Notes: generated by a model from the sequence alone, not told the origin. DNA of 64,000 nt from Ipomoea triloba (GCF_003576645.1 NC_044922.1:6457646-6521645), one strand, 5' to 3'; counted from the first letter of the stretch, positions 36,517 to 48,956 are shown. Numbers and translations: made by a program.

Positions 36517-39445
36517 TCATGAAGAGGGTGCTTGAGATCTTGGCTTTGTGTACCCTAGACTTATAAGCTTTTGCATCAACTTTTTCTCTGCTTCTGCCTG
36601 AGTACATCCAAAAGTAAAGCACGATGAAAATTGGTTTTTAATATCCAGGAATGTTCCAATGCTCAAACAATAAAGAGATTCAAAATTCAAATTTGCATCA
36701 TCATCATCATGTATGTAATACAACCCATAAATGTGCATACGGTATGTGTAAGTAGAGTTTGGTGAAAGGTGAAGTGAATCTGTTATGCATTTGTGCCTCT
36801 ACTTGTAGCATTGTTTCCAAATTTATACTTGTACTAATTTCCACAAGTCAATCATACGAGGATGCCAAAACTAATCTTCCAAACTCCCAATAGACTTTCA
36901 AAAATGTCGGGTACATTTTAGTCGAAATAACAAACAGCATTTGTTAAAATTCACATTATAAAAATTCAATCTCTACATTTCCTTTTCCATTAAGAATTAT
37001 TTATGTAATGTCAATCCAGAAATTAATAAAATTAATTGAATTTATAAATCATTTAATTAAAAGCATGTTTGAAAAGTTTCTTTGAGCCTATTTAAAGAGC
37101 TCATTGAAAAACACTTGTGATAACATTGCTTATTTAAATGGTTTATCCAAACTAAGTAAATCAATAGGACTACTAAAAATCAAATTCAGTGGCCAATAGT
37201 ATTGCCCTGTATAGAAAAGCAAGATATGAGAGAGAACATGAGATACCTCAAGGATGGGGCTATTTTTTGGGATATTAGAAGCCACTACTATATTGAGGCC
37301 AGTCTTCAAAACTGCAACAAGGAGCTGTTACAGCATATTTATCCAGAAATTGTGATAAAGAACACGATGTTGTGGGTGTAACTTACCTAATCGACGTGCA
37401 ATTCCAGATCCTGTATTATCAGATGATCCTCCAAGTAAGCAAGTAACAGCAACTGTGTTGCTCTGTGCATATCATGAGGTGAGATGACATGACGAAACAT
37501 TTCCCAAAGAGAAGGAAACTTATGCTAACTCATTAAATGCAATTACATTACCACTTGTGTGCAACTATAGTACTGCTAAAGATTTTTGACATATACCTTA
37601 CATGATATACAACTTTGGTAGCCCCAATAATATTGATTTCCTAATTCCCACTTAAGGTTAAATTGCAACTACATTATCAACATCTTGTGAGCAACTATAA
37701 TTTTCTGTAAAAGATTCAAGTATTTAACACTTAAACCCACATAGCCTCTCCAATTTGTATATATCCTTAACAAAAAATCATGAAGACAGACACAGAAATT
37801 TTCCTGAGATATGTGAAATGGAGTACCATCCGAAACGTAAATAAGATCCTAACTTACAGGGCGTGTAGAAGCAGCTGCATATAGATGTCCAAACTTTGCA
37901 GAATTGCAGCCTATCCAGACATATATCTAATTAAACAGAGATTAATTTGAATGTGTTATTATAATCAGTAATGTCCAAAAAGAGGAACCAATTTACTCAC
38001 AGTAAGCAATCACCAAAGAGAACAGTAGAACAGAGACACATACATTTGAAACATGTAATTCGGGAAGTGAAGAACAGGAAACATAAATTTGAAATATCTC
38101 AGTGTTTAGAATGAGAGTTAAAGTTGTTAAACCACTTCTGGTATATGTTGTTTTCCCTGTCTTAACTTTTAAAGCCTTTAGCTAGTAGCTAAGTAGCTAA
38201 CACACATTCCCCAGGTCCCATGGCAAAGGATTTTTGTGCTATTAGTCTTGTTAGAATCTAAGATTGGGCTGAGGTCACTCAATTGAGATGTAATGCACAT
38301 GGGCAAAACCACATTAAAATATTGAATCAAATCAATTAGCTAGCCTAACACATAACCTTATAAACGTATATGTTTCTCTTATTTTATTTTTCCATGTGAG
38401 ACTCTTAACACTCCCCCTCAAATGGACAACCGGACCATTTAATTGGGTTGGACCCTACCCCTTAAACGAAAGCTTTGGACACCACCAATACCACAGACAA
38501 CCGGGTGAACTCAAAGTAGACCGAACAAGCTTGGGATTGAACCTTCCCCTAAAATAGAAACTTGGATGCCACCAATACCACGGGTAGACCAGGTGAACAC
38601 AATATGGACTTTGATACCATGTTAGAATCAAAGATTGGGCCGAAGTCACTCAATTGAATGTAACGCACTGCACACATGGGCCAAACCACACTAAAAGATT
38701 GAATCCAATCAATTAGCTAGTCTAGCTCATGGCCTTATAAACTCATATCTTATTTTTTCAATGCGGGGCTCTTAACAAGTCCCATCTTTGCCAGCGTTAA
38801 GTTAGCTCTATCAAAGTACTTCCTTCTCCATTAGCCTTCTTCCATCGAGAGTACTGAATCTACCCCTAATTTACCAGTACTTTGGATCAATGTCTTTGAG
38901 CAAATCTAGTCAGAACTAGAGCTAAATCTGAATCCTATTAACAACCTTATCAATTCAGTTCAAATAATATTATTATTTTCCTAGAAAAGGATCACTAGGT
39001 TCCATCTAAAGGTATTGGATAAAAATTCCAAAAATCCATTAGTCCTACCTCCTACCATTTCCATAAGGCCTATTTACTAATAAAAACCAAACTTTTAGCT
39101 AAAATTTTAATTGGCTGCAAAACTTTGGCTTTTTTTTTTTAGTTATATTCCTTTCCATAAATACAGTGAAAGATATTCCATACTTCTTCAACAAACTACA
39201 GATAGCTGAGAATTCGGAAGATGTAATATGTAGAAAAAAATTACCTGCTTGTGAAGGCGGATTATCTGGAAATGGAGGTTGACATCATCTTGCGAGACTT
39301 CGGAGAAGCAGGTGATTTGCACGCCGCAGCCATGGTCTTCTTTCACTATGCTGTCTTCGTTAGAAGAAGACGCTAAATCTGTGATTTTCAGATGATTGAT
39401 GTTGTCCTTCAAAGCACCGATTTCTATATTCTCTCGTGAATTCAT
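36517..39445 (-). CDS. PSMG4: Proteasome assembly chaperone 4 (PAC4/PSMG4)
   Basis: Five exons (39245-39445, 37858-37926, 37387-37462, 37247-37311, 36517-36597) join in frame to 163 residues. All introns are GT-AG. After a variable N-terminus come VSQDDVNLHFQIIRL, YVWIGCNSAKFGHLYAAAST, CLLGGSSDNTGSGIARRL, LKTGLNIVVASNIPKNSPIL and EAEKKLMQKLISLGYTKP, matching plant PAC4 throughout. PAC3-PAC4 is a cytosolic heterodimer that guides assembly of the alpha ring of the 20S proteasome and leaves before completion; that role is known for yeast and mammals and inferred for the plant protein. Intron 1 is about 1.3 kb and carries a complete TRIM element (38249-38777) in the same orientation as the gene. 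No lesion is visible. Confidence 0.93.
38249..38777 (-). mobile_element. TRIM (terminal-repeat retrotransposon in miniature), complete
   Basis: Two LTRs, 38249-38410 and 38620-38777, share TGTTA...TAACA termini and high identity over about 160 bases. On the minus strand the 5' LTR (38620-38777) is followed directly by TGGTATCAAAGTCC (38606-38619), a primer-binding site complementary to initiator tRNA-Met. A purine-rich TTGAGGGGGAG (38411-38421) precedes the 3' LTR. The interior is only 209 bases with no gene. The flanks AGTCT and AGTCC form a near-perfect 5-bp target duplication. It sits in intron 1 of PSMG4. Confidence 0.88.
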
Positions 39446-39866
39446 TAGTTATTTCTCCAGGAATAGTTTTTGCTGATGAATAGAATTTTTTTTGGAGATT
39501 AGGGCTTTTCTGAGGTTTTACAAAATTACTAACAGTAAATTACTAACATACTAAATAATTATACAGCAATATTAGCCACTGTCCTCCTCGCCACCACGGC
39601 TACACCACTGTCCACTGGTACACTAGAACTCTAGAAGAGTAGAAGAGTAAGAACCACTAACCTCGCCGTCGGTCACTGCCTCCTCGCCGCGGTCTCGCAA
39701 TTCGCAAAGTTGCCACTCGCCTTGCAGTCGACCAGTCGCAGAGTCGCAATCGCATTAGCACTTGAAATTGGGGATTAAGATTTAGGTTTGAACAAGTTTG
39801 AACGACATACTAGTATTTTATATGCTTGCTGCACAAAAAATATGCTCAATATTTATATTTTAAACA

Positions 39867-40562
39867 AGAGTTAATATCACTTATGATTCTTTGGGTATGT
39901 TGATTTTGCCACTTATAGTCCTAAATTTTAAAATTGATCATCTGTAGTTATACGAGTTTCAAAATGTTACCACATATAGTCTTAAACTTTAAAATTGACC
40001 ATATGTGCTCTTCCGAGTTTCAAAATGTTACCAATAATGATCCTTCGAGTTTCAAAATGTTAACAACTGTGACCCAACCATTAATTTACTCAGTCGGCAT
40101 CGTGTAAATGAAATGGGCAAAAATGTCTTTTTATGTTATTCTTCTATTTTTAAGTGAAAATATATCATTTGGACATAGCAAATGCATCTGGTTTTTTTTC
40201 AAATAAATGATATTATAGTTGTTGTGAAGGAATTAATTAACAGTTGTTTGGAGAAGAAGAATTGAAAAGAAAGAAGGTGCATTGCTAGGTCCAAAGACTA
40301 TATTTTCACTTAAAATGGAAGAATAACATAAAAGGGCATTTTTGCCCTTCATTCACACGGTGTAAACTGAACAAATTAACGGCTGGATCACGGTTGGTAA
40401 CATTTTGAAATTCGAAATACCACAGATGGTCAATTTTAATGTTTAGGACTGTAGGTGGTAACATTTTGAAACTCGGAGGACTACAGATGGTCAATTTTAA
40501 AGTTTAGGACTATAGGTAGCAAAAACAGCATACTCGGAGGACCACATGTGGTATTAATTCTT
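39867..40562. mobile_element. Large foldback element (about 700 bp)
   Basis: The two halves are inverted copies. Left AAGAGTTAATATCACTTATG, GCCACTTATAGTCCTAAA, TTTTAAAATTGATCATCTG, GAGTTTCAAAATGTTACCA, GGGCAAAAATGTC and TATTTTTAAGTGAAAATAT recur inverted toward the right end as ATATTTTCACTTAAAAT, GGGCATTTTTGCCC, GGTAACATTTTGAAACTC, GATGGTCAATTTTAAAGTTT and GGTATTAATTCTT. The arms are roughly 300 bases with a short centre. It lies between PSMG4 and the MULE. Confidence 0.8.
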
Positions 40563-40928
40563 TTAAAAAATAACTAACAAATTCTTATTAATTAAAATCT
40601 AAATGAAAAAATATATATTTATTATATTAATCCAATATATAGTGTCTACAAATATTATTATCATAATATAAGAAAAAATATGGTGGATGCATGTACATGA
40701 TAAAGTTAGGAAAAGATAACAGAAGTTATAATGCTAATTGTATTTTTATCAAAAAAAATTATATACTACAACTCTAAAAATACAATGTACAAACTACAAA
40801 ATAGTTAGCACTAAAAATATAGACGTAAATTAGAGATATAACTTCGATTGAGACTTATTATGATTTTAGATATTGGGGTTATATTATATATATAAAAACA
40901 TATTAGTTATAAAATGTAATATATAAGA

Positions 40929-40969
<41 letters not shown>

Positions 40970-41336
40970 GGTTTTCAGATGCAAACCTCCCTTACCATGC
41001 AAACTTGAGAACTTGTACTAACCATAGATTTGTGGTGATCTAATGGCTTACAATTAATTAGGATAATCACACCGTTTACTATTAAACTGAATACATAGGG
41101 GTATGTCCGGCAATGCCCTGTTCCTTTTTAATTTTAATACTATTCTATACGATCCTTCTGGTAGTTGAACTCCTATCTTTGCGGTAGTGAGTTTTGATTG
41201 GGAAATGACTACAAGAGGCCTTTTATCGTTTTCTTGGCACTGGTAAGAGTACTTCGCCACCATCCTAACGACTGCAACATCACATACATCGTTTTCCTGC
41301 CACCAGTAAGAGAACGCCATCACCATCCTCGCCAAC

Positions 41337-43961
41337 ATGCATTCAGGTTAGTAATAGTACGTTGATTGTTGATATGTAACCATGATCTTGTTTTATTTAA
41401 TAGTAAAATGGTGGTATTGTGTGAGAATGTAGTGCAACTTCACCATGCACTACTGGAACAATTAATCAGTTTATAAATACTGTGTGATTTGTTTTTCCCT
41501 TCCTTTTGGCGCTGGTTTTTTTCTCCTGCTACTACAGCAGTGCACTGCTTCAACAGTGTAGGCTTTAATTTTATTATTTGTATTTTGTTTTAATAATCGA
41601 ACTTTTTGGCAGACGGGAATGCAGGAGAAACAACTCAAATTGCTGTTGAACCTTGCATAATGGAGATATCTCCAGGAAGAACCAAGTATTGGGTGCCCAA
41701 TTGTGAGGGTGCATCTGTGCCACATGTTGGTCTTAAATTTAAGTCATTAGAAGAGGGTGTCCAACTGTATAGGAGTTATGCCGCCCTAAGTGGATTCGAC
41801 GCCAGGCAAAGCACCGCGAAGAGAAATAGGGAAGGAGAAATAACAACAAAATATTTAGTCTGCAGCCGTGAGGGATATAAAGGTGGGGGTGTAAAGAAGC
41901 ACAAAAATGGGGAAGGAGAAGATGGTGGAGGTCTTATACAACGTAGGCGACGACCCTCCAATAGGGTTGGTTGTGGTGCCAAGATAGGTTTCAGAAAGAT
42001 CAACACCGGAGAGTTTTTGGTTTCTATATTTGAAAACAAGCACAACCATTATTTGACAACAGATGCATCCAAAGTATTTTTGCGTGCAAATCGAAAACTT
42101 GATATCTGGCAACAAACACTTATTGCCAACTGTGCAAAGGCAAATATAGGACCCACGCGAACATTTAGACTTTGCAAAGAGGTGGCTGGTGGGTATGATA
42201 ATGTGGGGGCAACAAGCATGGAGTTCTGTAACTTTAAGCGTGACTTACAAGCATATATTGAGGGTGGAGATGCACAAATAGTTATCGAGAAACTTCGCAA
42301 CAAGAAAGAGTTGAATGCTGATTTTTTTTACAACTACTACCTTGACGAGGAAAACAGGCTTGCACGACTATTTTGGTCTGACCCCATTTCACGGCAAAAC
42401 TACATGCGTTTCGGAGATGTTGTATCATTTGATGCAACATACGGTACTAACAAGTATGTGTTTAATATTATAGTTCCAAAGCATTAGTTGATATGAGCAT
42501 TTGTTTTGATAATCTGGGCATCACAATTAATTTCGTTTGTTGTGCATTAATAAGTTGAGTTATGGTGATCGCAGATATAACTTGGTTTTTGTGCCGTTCA
42601 CGGGGGTTGACAATCACAAAAGATGCGTCACATTTGCTGCAGGATTGCTCACAAAGGAAGACATAGATTCATACACATGGTTGTTGGACAATTTCAAGGC
42701 CGCAATGGGTAACCCACCACTTTATATTGTTACAGATCAAGACCCAGCTATGAGGACTGCAATTCCTAAGGTTTTTAATGAATGCCGCCACCGTTTCTGC
42801 ATGTGGCATATCATGACAAAAGTGAGTGAAAAAGTGGGGCCTGAACTAGCAAAAGACGAGGTATTTCGGAAGAAGTTAAATAAGATTGTTTGGAACGAGG
42901 TAATATCCGTTGAGGACTTTGAAGCTCAATGGAAAACACTAATGGAAGAGTACAAGCTGGCCAACAACCAATGGCTATGTCATTTATTTGAGCTCAGGAA
43001 ATTTTGGATTCCAGCATATTTTGGAGATGTGTTCATGGGTGGGTTGATCCGTACTACATCACGATCTGAAGCAGACAACAGTGCGTTTGGAAAATTCACA
43101 TCCCCAAACGCTAGTCTAGTGGAGTTTTATTTCCAGTACGAGAGTGCAATAGACGCACAACGACATAGTGATGCTAAACGAAATGCTCAATGTGAGGGTT
43201 ACTTCCCTGATTACGAGACACCATTACTACTTGAACGACATGCGGCTACAGTGTACACTATTATGATTTTCTATGAGGTTCAAAAAGAAATAATTGCGGG
43301 GTGCTTCTACTGTCAAATAGTTGAGATTCGCAAAGATGGAGACTCTACCTGGTACGACATTAAAGAGGAATGCAACCGAATTTTCTGTGTGAAACATAGT
43401 CCAGCAGATAATAGTGTTTTATGCAGCTGTGGATTATTCAATCGTTTGGGTATGGTTTGCAGACACATGTTCTTGGTCTTCAAAGATGCACGGCTAGAGT
43501 GCATCCCTAACCAGTATGTGGTGCCTAGGTGGACTAAACTATCTTGCATGGAGCATCTAACCACAAGGGAGCAACATACCTCAAGGGATTCATTCACAAA
43601 ATTATTAATGAAAAAAATGTGGTCAGATATTTATTCATGTATTGGGTTAGTTGGTGGTGACTCGGACCGATTGGAACGCATGACGCAGGTAATTAAGGGG
43701 TTGAAAGAAGAATTCACACAGGACGGAGCAACTCAGGAACTTGCAAAGGGCAACAAAGGTGTTATAGAGGCATTCTGTGAGACACGTGCACCAGACATCG
43801 TGACCATAAAACCCCCATTGAAGGTCAAAAATAAAGGTAGTGGAAGACGTATCAAGAGCAATAGAGAGAAAGGAATCGAAAAGTCAAAGAAGCCGAAGCG
43901 ACTGTGTAGATCGTGCAACCAATTTGCCCGGCACGATAGCCGAAACTGTCCAACGGGTTAA
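41337..43961 (+). CDS. FAR1/FRS-type MULE transposase
   Basis: Three exons (41337-41346, 41613-42453, 42575-43961) join in frame to 745 residues. Exon 1 is only 10 bases (Met-His-Ser plus one base) and is inferred from its donor GTTAGT and the acceptor TTTTTGGCAG. Domains: FAR1 DNA-binding WRKY-GCM1-type zinc finger near residues 50-150 (YLVCSREGYK, GCGAKIGFRK, FENKHNHYL); MULE transposase domain (FGDVVSFDATYGTNKYNLVF, FVPFTGVDNHKRCVTFAAGL, TDQDPAMRTAI, CRHRFCMWHI); SWIM zinc finger (CSCGLFNRLGMVCRHMF); C-terminal zinc knuckle (CRSCNQFARHDSRNC). Acidic residues of the DDE core are present (FDATYG, TDQD). Such proteins are either transposases or domesticated FHY3/FAR1 light-signalling factors. 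Position inside an element with a partner Ulp1 gene favours a transposase. Confidence 0.9.
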
Positions 43962-44010
43962 GGTGGTGTGTATGTGCATACTCACCAGCATATGATAATC
44001 ATCCTAGTTA

Positions 44011-44725
44011 ACTGGTTCAGACTATATTAAACAATAAATACAAATGAAATGTGTACTTTTTTTTTACTAGCCTATATAGCATTTTTAGTTTTTTCTTGGA
44101 TAAACACATGCAGAGACCATTGTTGAATTTCTTCATAAGTTAATTATTTCATATGATGCCTTGCATTTGTTCAACTATTTAAGTGATTGCAAGTCCCCTA
44201 GCTCTCATCACACTTAAATTAAATTTGGCAAAAAAAAAAAATAAAAACCATGCACGAAGTAAAAAAATAAATAAATAAATTATGTATAATATAATATAAT
44301 ATTCATAACCCATAAGATCAAAAGCAAATAAATAAAAATCCAAGGATCTTAGGACTGGTTCAGAGTATATTAAACAATAAATAAAAATGAATTGTGTATT
44401 TTTTTTTACTAGCCTATATAGCATTTGTAGTTTTTTTTTCTTGGGTAAACACATGCAGATGCGATTGCTTATTATTTCTTTAGAAGTTAATTATTTCATA
44501 TGATGCTTGCATTTCTTAAAGTACTTAAGTGATTGCAAGTTCTCTAGCTCTCATCACACTTAAATTAAATTTCGCAAAAAAATAAAAACCATGCACGAAG
44601 TAAAAAAAAATAAAATTATGTATATAATATAATATATTATTCATAACTCATAAGATCAAAAGCAAATAAATAAAAACCCAAGGATCTTAGGACTGGTTTA
44701 GACTATATTAAACAATAAATAAAAA
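44011..44725. repeat. Tandem repeat, unit about 340 bp, two copies plus fragment
   Basis: ACTGGTTCAG/ACTGGTTTAG starts copies at 44011, 44354 and 44692 (periods 343 and 338). Shared blocks include TACTAGCCTATATAGCAT, AAGTGATTGCAAGT, CTAGCTCTCATCACAC and AACCATGCACGAAGTAAA. It fills the gap between the 3' ends of the two MULE genes. Confidence 0.85.
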
Positions 44726-44965
44726 TGAAAAACACAAACCCTGAATGCACACTGTAATTATTCAAAACACATTAAGATGATTAAAAACACAATAGAATGA
44801 TTCCAAAATCTACAGTGCAAACAACTGCACGTGCCTCCAAAATAAAGGTGCAAATCATTAACACCCATAAATCGTGTCCTAGTCTAAACATAATAATAAT
44901 GCTGAACTACATAGCAATTCCCCAAAAAGCATCCCACCCCATAGCCTCCAACTGTTCTGATTCCA

Positions 44966-47900
44966 CTAGGAAGCATTGCCCGATCTTAAACGCCCATACT
45001 GTGCAACACGCGTGGAAATTGCATCCTTGTGCACATTTTTTGCTGACATAATAATGTTGTGCATGTATCGCTTCCGAAGATTTAGAATCTGCCATGTATC
45101 CCCTTTTACCAACCCATAGTCCAATTCAGCACACCGTTGTCCAGTGAACAACTCCATATGACACATGATATAAATTCCAGAGTCATGCTTATTAGATGTG
45201 ACCTGCCAACCCATCTGCAACCTCTTGGGTTCCAAGTTTCGGACCAAAACAGCACGAAAGGGGTGGCCATTGAGCTCTAGGAACGAGGCAAGCAAGTCAA
45301 TCTGCAAAGATAACCAAACACATGCATTTTATAACATACCAGTGTATAAATTCCATTCTCCAACATGCACCCCACACTAGAAGAGCACGACTATAAGAAA
45401 TACCAGATTATCAGGTGTTTTCCCATATCTCTGTTTGTTAGACAACCAAGACGAGCAGTTATCTATAATATCAAACCTTCGATTCTTTGTGCAGACGATC
45501 ATAACATAATAGTGTCCACGGTCAATAATGGGGAAAACAAACTGCGAGTGAGAAAACATTAATCTTAACAAAGCAATGTTGCAAACCATCCAGAATGCAT
45601 GGATGTGCACTCACCTGTTACGTGTGGTAAACTTACCAAGTCTATACAACTCCAACCAACATATTTTGATGACCGGAGATCTGCATTAAGGCGTTTCGAG
45701 AACCAGTTTAGCCTTTCGTCACGGTCAGCAGTAGCAGAGATCACCGTGCCTTGCTGTTTCCACAAAAACCACGTTTGTAAGCTGAACCATATAGAACTTT
45801 AATCGGTAGTTCTGTTTTTTATAAGAACGTACCGTAGTGGATAACGATGCAAACAAGCGCGACGGCATGCCCCACCTTCTTGTTTCTACCGGTGCATTCA
45901 ACAGACTAGACCATGCATCAACGACTGCAGCAGAAACATGTGTGCCCTGTTGCAAAGTCCGAAAGTCCTGCCATAGTGCATTCTGTCCATGGTACGAGAA
46001 CAATACCTCACCACTGGGAAAGTAAACACCCTCCCATGGTTAGTGGTCCCACAAATAGAAATACAAGTGCAATGCATTCCAAAATACACTTACAAATCAG
46101 CCTGGGAGTTGTCAAAAACCCAATTCCATAGGACGGTACACACTTCAACTAGCGTAGAGCTCAAATAACCCGTGAGCATTTGGGGGCTGGTGTTCAACGG
46201 TGATTTTCCCTTACGGTCACAAGGTACCAACTTTAATTCCCCATACAATGCACTATGTGAGCCCCCCAAACGAATGGTAGCCTGCAATAAGATCATTGTC
46301 ACTAATCTGTGTTTTGAACCCCAACAAATACATTGTTTAAGTTTTGTGATTAACCTGTGGTGGAGGGGTAACATACCCCCTTGCAATGGTCGAAACGTCA
46401 GCACAATTGAAGTTTGTCTGTTCCTGCGATAACCCTAAGCTAAAAGTAGGAGCGTCCATCAATGACTTCCCCCTTTGCGCAGCCTGTTCAGCTTGCTCTA
46501 GCGCTAGTATATTATCTGGGTTATCCCAAAAATCATCATCGAATTGGTCAGACGTTAGGCTAGGATCATGTGCTACTCCAGGCTTCAAAGCCATTAAATT
46601 CTGGGCATTCTCAAACACAGAATGGAATAACTCAGAATCTTGAGCTAGTTTTGGTGATTGATGCACTAGCTCAATAATGTCTTGGACTGCTGAATGAAGA
46701 ATTGTTTTTTTCTCCTCCAACCTGTCAACAAGAGACTAACAACACAGAGGAATGCATGTTAAACCCAACTTTGTAAGACAAAGTAATGTATAATAAACCG
46801 TAGTCATATAAGAGTAGTGGTTTTAGAGTAATTGCACTAATCTCAAGTGTTGTACTATTCTGCACGTAGATAGTTCCCATCTTTGATTACTAACAACAAC
46901 TTGAACTGGTCAGCATAAATTCTTTAATCTGAAAAAAAACTAAAAATAATACAACACGAAACTTGCACTAGTGCTCTATTACAATACCTTTGATCTGTTG
47001 CCCACGATAAGCTGTTGACCAATAGACACACCAGGGTTGTTCTCCTGGCAAAGTGGTGCATCCAACCGCCCAAGTCCAAAGCCACCATAAGTAATCTCCA
47101 AGGATTCCCTTGCCTTTAACATCTTCGTCGACCATCCCTTCAAAGACGGCACAACCCTTTGAACGTCACGCTTGCCTATTACTAACCTGTCAACATACAG
47201 TAACTGGGAGGGGGGGAGGGAACAATCATAACAACTCACAAAATATCTCAATTAGCTAACTTAAAGTGGATGTCTGCACCGGTAACTCACAGTTAAGAAG
47301 ATGATGGGTCCTGTGAACCTGAGACGCTTACGTTGAGACCAATCCTCATGACAGTTGACCAATTTTTTCAACAAAAACCCACACCAATCTAAATCAGTTA
47401 TCCGATCAACATCATGCAACATATGGACTATCTTCTGGTTGACATACCCATTATGCTCACTTGCAACGAGAGTGCTGACTACCACGACACTGAAATGTCG
47501 CTTGAACCACACATCTCCATCTTTGCACCTCAACATCGCATTGCATAGTGCCTTCACCGTCACATCCCCCTCAGGTTGACATAACTTATCCCTCCATTGT
47601 CGCAAATATGGCCCTACAACCTGGCTATCCCGTTCTGTAATAGTGATCGGCCCACATGGTAGACCCAATGTTGCTGCTACATCATCCTTAGTGAGTAGTA
47701 ACTTCATACCATTTGGCAAGTGCACAGACATATCTTCTGGGTGGAAGTTGGTGACCAACCAGTAACCCAACCTTAACGGTGCATTTGTAACCTGAAGTTC
47801 AAGCACACCCCCAAATCCAATCTCCCTAACCGCTTCACATTGACGTGAATTGAAGTCTTTTATAGCACACACAAGTGGTTTAGGCCTACACCGAGTCTTA

Positions 47901-48472
47901 ATCGTGAGGAACTCTTTGAAAACCCCCACTGGTGCCCTTCCGTCTTTGGCCATTCCTACATCCACCCCAGTGCCCCTACGATCTGCCTCCACAAACCCAC
48001 GAGGCGCCGTTTGGAAGTCATCATCCGATGAGGTACTATCAGTGCTACCCACCGGCTGGTCTGATGCACAGAACAGAATAATATTAATTACAACATAACT
48101 ATATTATAACCAACGAACCAAAATGGGCAGTGCATGCACGCCCAAAAAATTAGCTAATTTCAAACCACTACAACACACCATCACACAAATAAATAAATAA
48201 ATAACTAAAATGAAAAAACACAAACCTGGTTCTAAAGTAGGCCGACCTGAAGCCTCCCTATTCGACAGCGTACACGCACGGAGAGCCATCGACGCTCCAC
48301 CAGAATAACCGACCAGCTGATCGGAGTCGTGGCAAGACAAGAGCCTCTTTGACCGTCGAACACCAGAGTCCGGGACTCCCCCTCGCCCACCGCCTTGGAG
48401 GAGCGCCAGTTGTTCGCTAGGAGGTCCAGTCGCCGACCTCTTCGATCGAATGGTAGAAGATGCAAAGGCCAT
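44966..48472 (-). CDS. MULE-borne Ulp1/C48 peptidase-like protein
   Basis: Nine exons (48226-48472, 47291-48060, 46988-47203, 46355-46735, 46094-46281, 45833-46013, 45637-45753, 45404-45541, 44966-45301) join in frame to 857 residues with no stop. The N-terminal basic part contains two SKR motifs. Next is the region found in plant transposon-associated Ulp1-like proteins (GFGGVLELQVTNAPLRLGYW, LTKDDVAATLGLPCGP, FSVVVVSTLVASEHNGYVNQ), then a middle GEVLFSYHGQNALWQDF stretch. The C-terminal fold resembles Ulp1: FVFPIIDRGHYYVMIVC supplies the His, FDIIDN an Asp, and WQVTSNKHDSGIYIMCHME is the nucleophile region. The family motif there is DCG; here it reads DSG, so the catalytic Cys is replaced by Ser. 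Ulp1 proteases process SUMO; whether this protein is active is doubtful. Confidence 0.85.
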
Positions 48473-48832
48473 AGCTCAGTCAATAACGCAATTCACGGAG
48501 GAGATGCACTCAGCAAAGAGGTGTATTCGGCAAACTGACCTGTGGGCAGTGCACGAATGGAAATACAAATACATCTAGAATACAAAAGCAATAAATAAAA
48601 CTAGTGCACGAATAGAAATCGAATACATTTTGAATTCAAAAGCCCTAACTTATCGGTTTACAAAATAGAAGAAAAAGACTAAACTAACCTTCCACGCATA
48701 AACTTAATAAGCCTAAACTAATTAAGAAAATAAAACCAATCAAAAATCGCAACCGTAAACCCATATAAATAAAGGGTCCAGATTAGTCCCTAAGTTCCCA
48801 TCTTAAATCAAGTTCACATTTGAATATGATTC

Positions 48833-48876
48833 TATATATATATATATATATNNNNNNNNNNNNNNNNNNNNNNNNN

Positions 48877-48956
<80 letters not shown>
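48833..48956. repeat. (AT)n tract with 25-base gap
   Basis: A long (AT)n microsatellite at the right edge of the MULE is interrupted by N at 48852-48876, an unresolved assembly gap. Confidence 0.95.

Larger units (their letters stand above)
40966..48832. mobile_element. Mutator-like element (MULE) with FAR1-type transposase and Ulp1-like gene
   Basis: The element holds two intact spliced genes tail to tail: a transposase (41337-43961, plus) and a C48-protease-like gene (44966-48472, minus). Both outer ends abut (AT)n tracts (40931-40965 and from 48833). The left end (GGTTTTCAGATGCAAACC, CATGCAAACTTGAGAACTTG) and the inverted right end (CATATTCAAATGTGAACTTG, GATGGGAACTTAGGGAC) can be aligned over about 60 bases with roughly two thirds identity, which I read as diverged terminal inverted repeats. 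A 9-11 bp target duplication cannot be seen because both flanks are AT repeats. The element boundaries are inferred; the two genes are seen directly. Confidence 0.65.

Noticed and set aside
41776..42303. Minus-strand frames overlapping the transposase
   Set aside because: They are shadows of the plus-strand FRS exons, which have the domain matches.
41337..43961. FRS gene as a domesticated FHY3/FAR1 light-signalling factor
   Set aside because: Possible, but the adjoining Ulp1-like gene and repeat-like ends make a transposase more likely; kept as an alternative.
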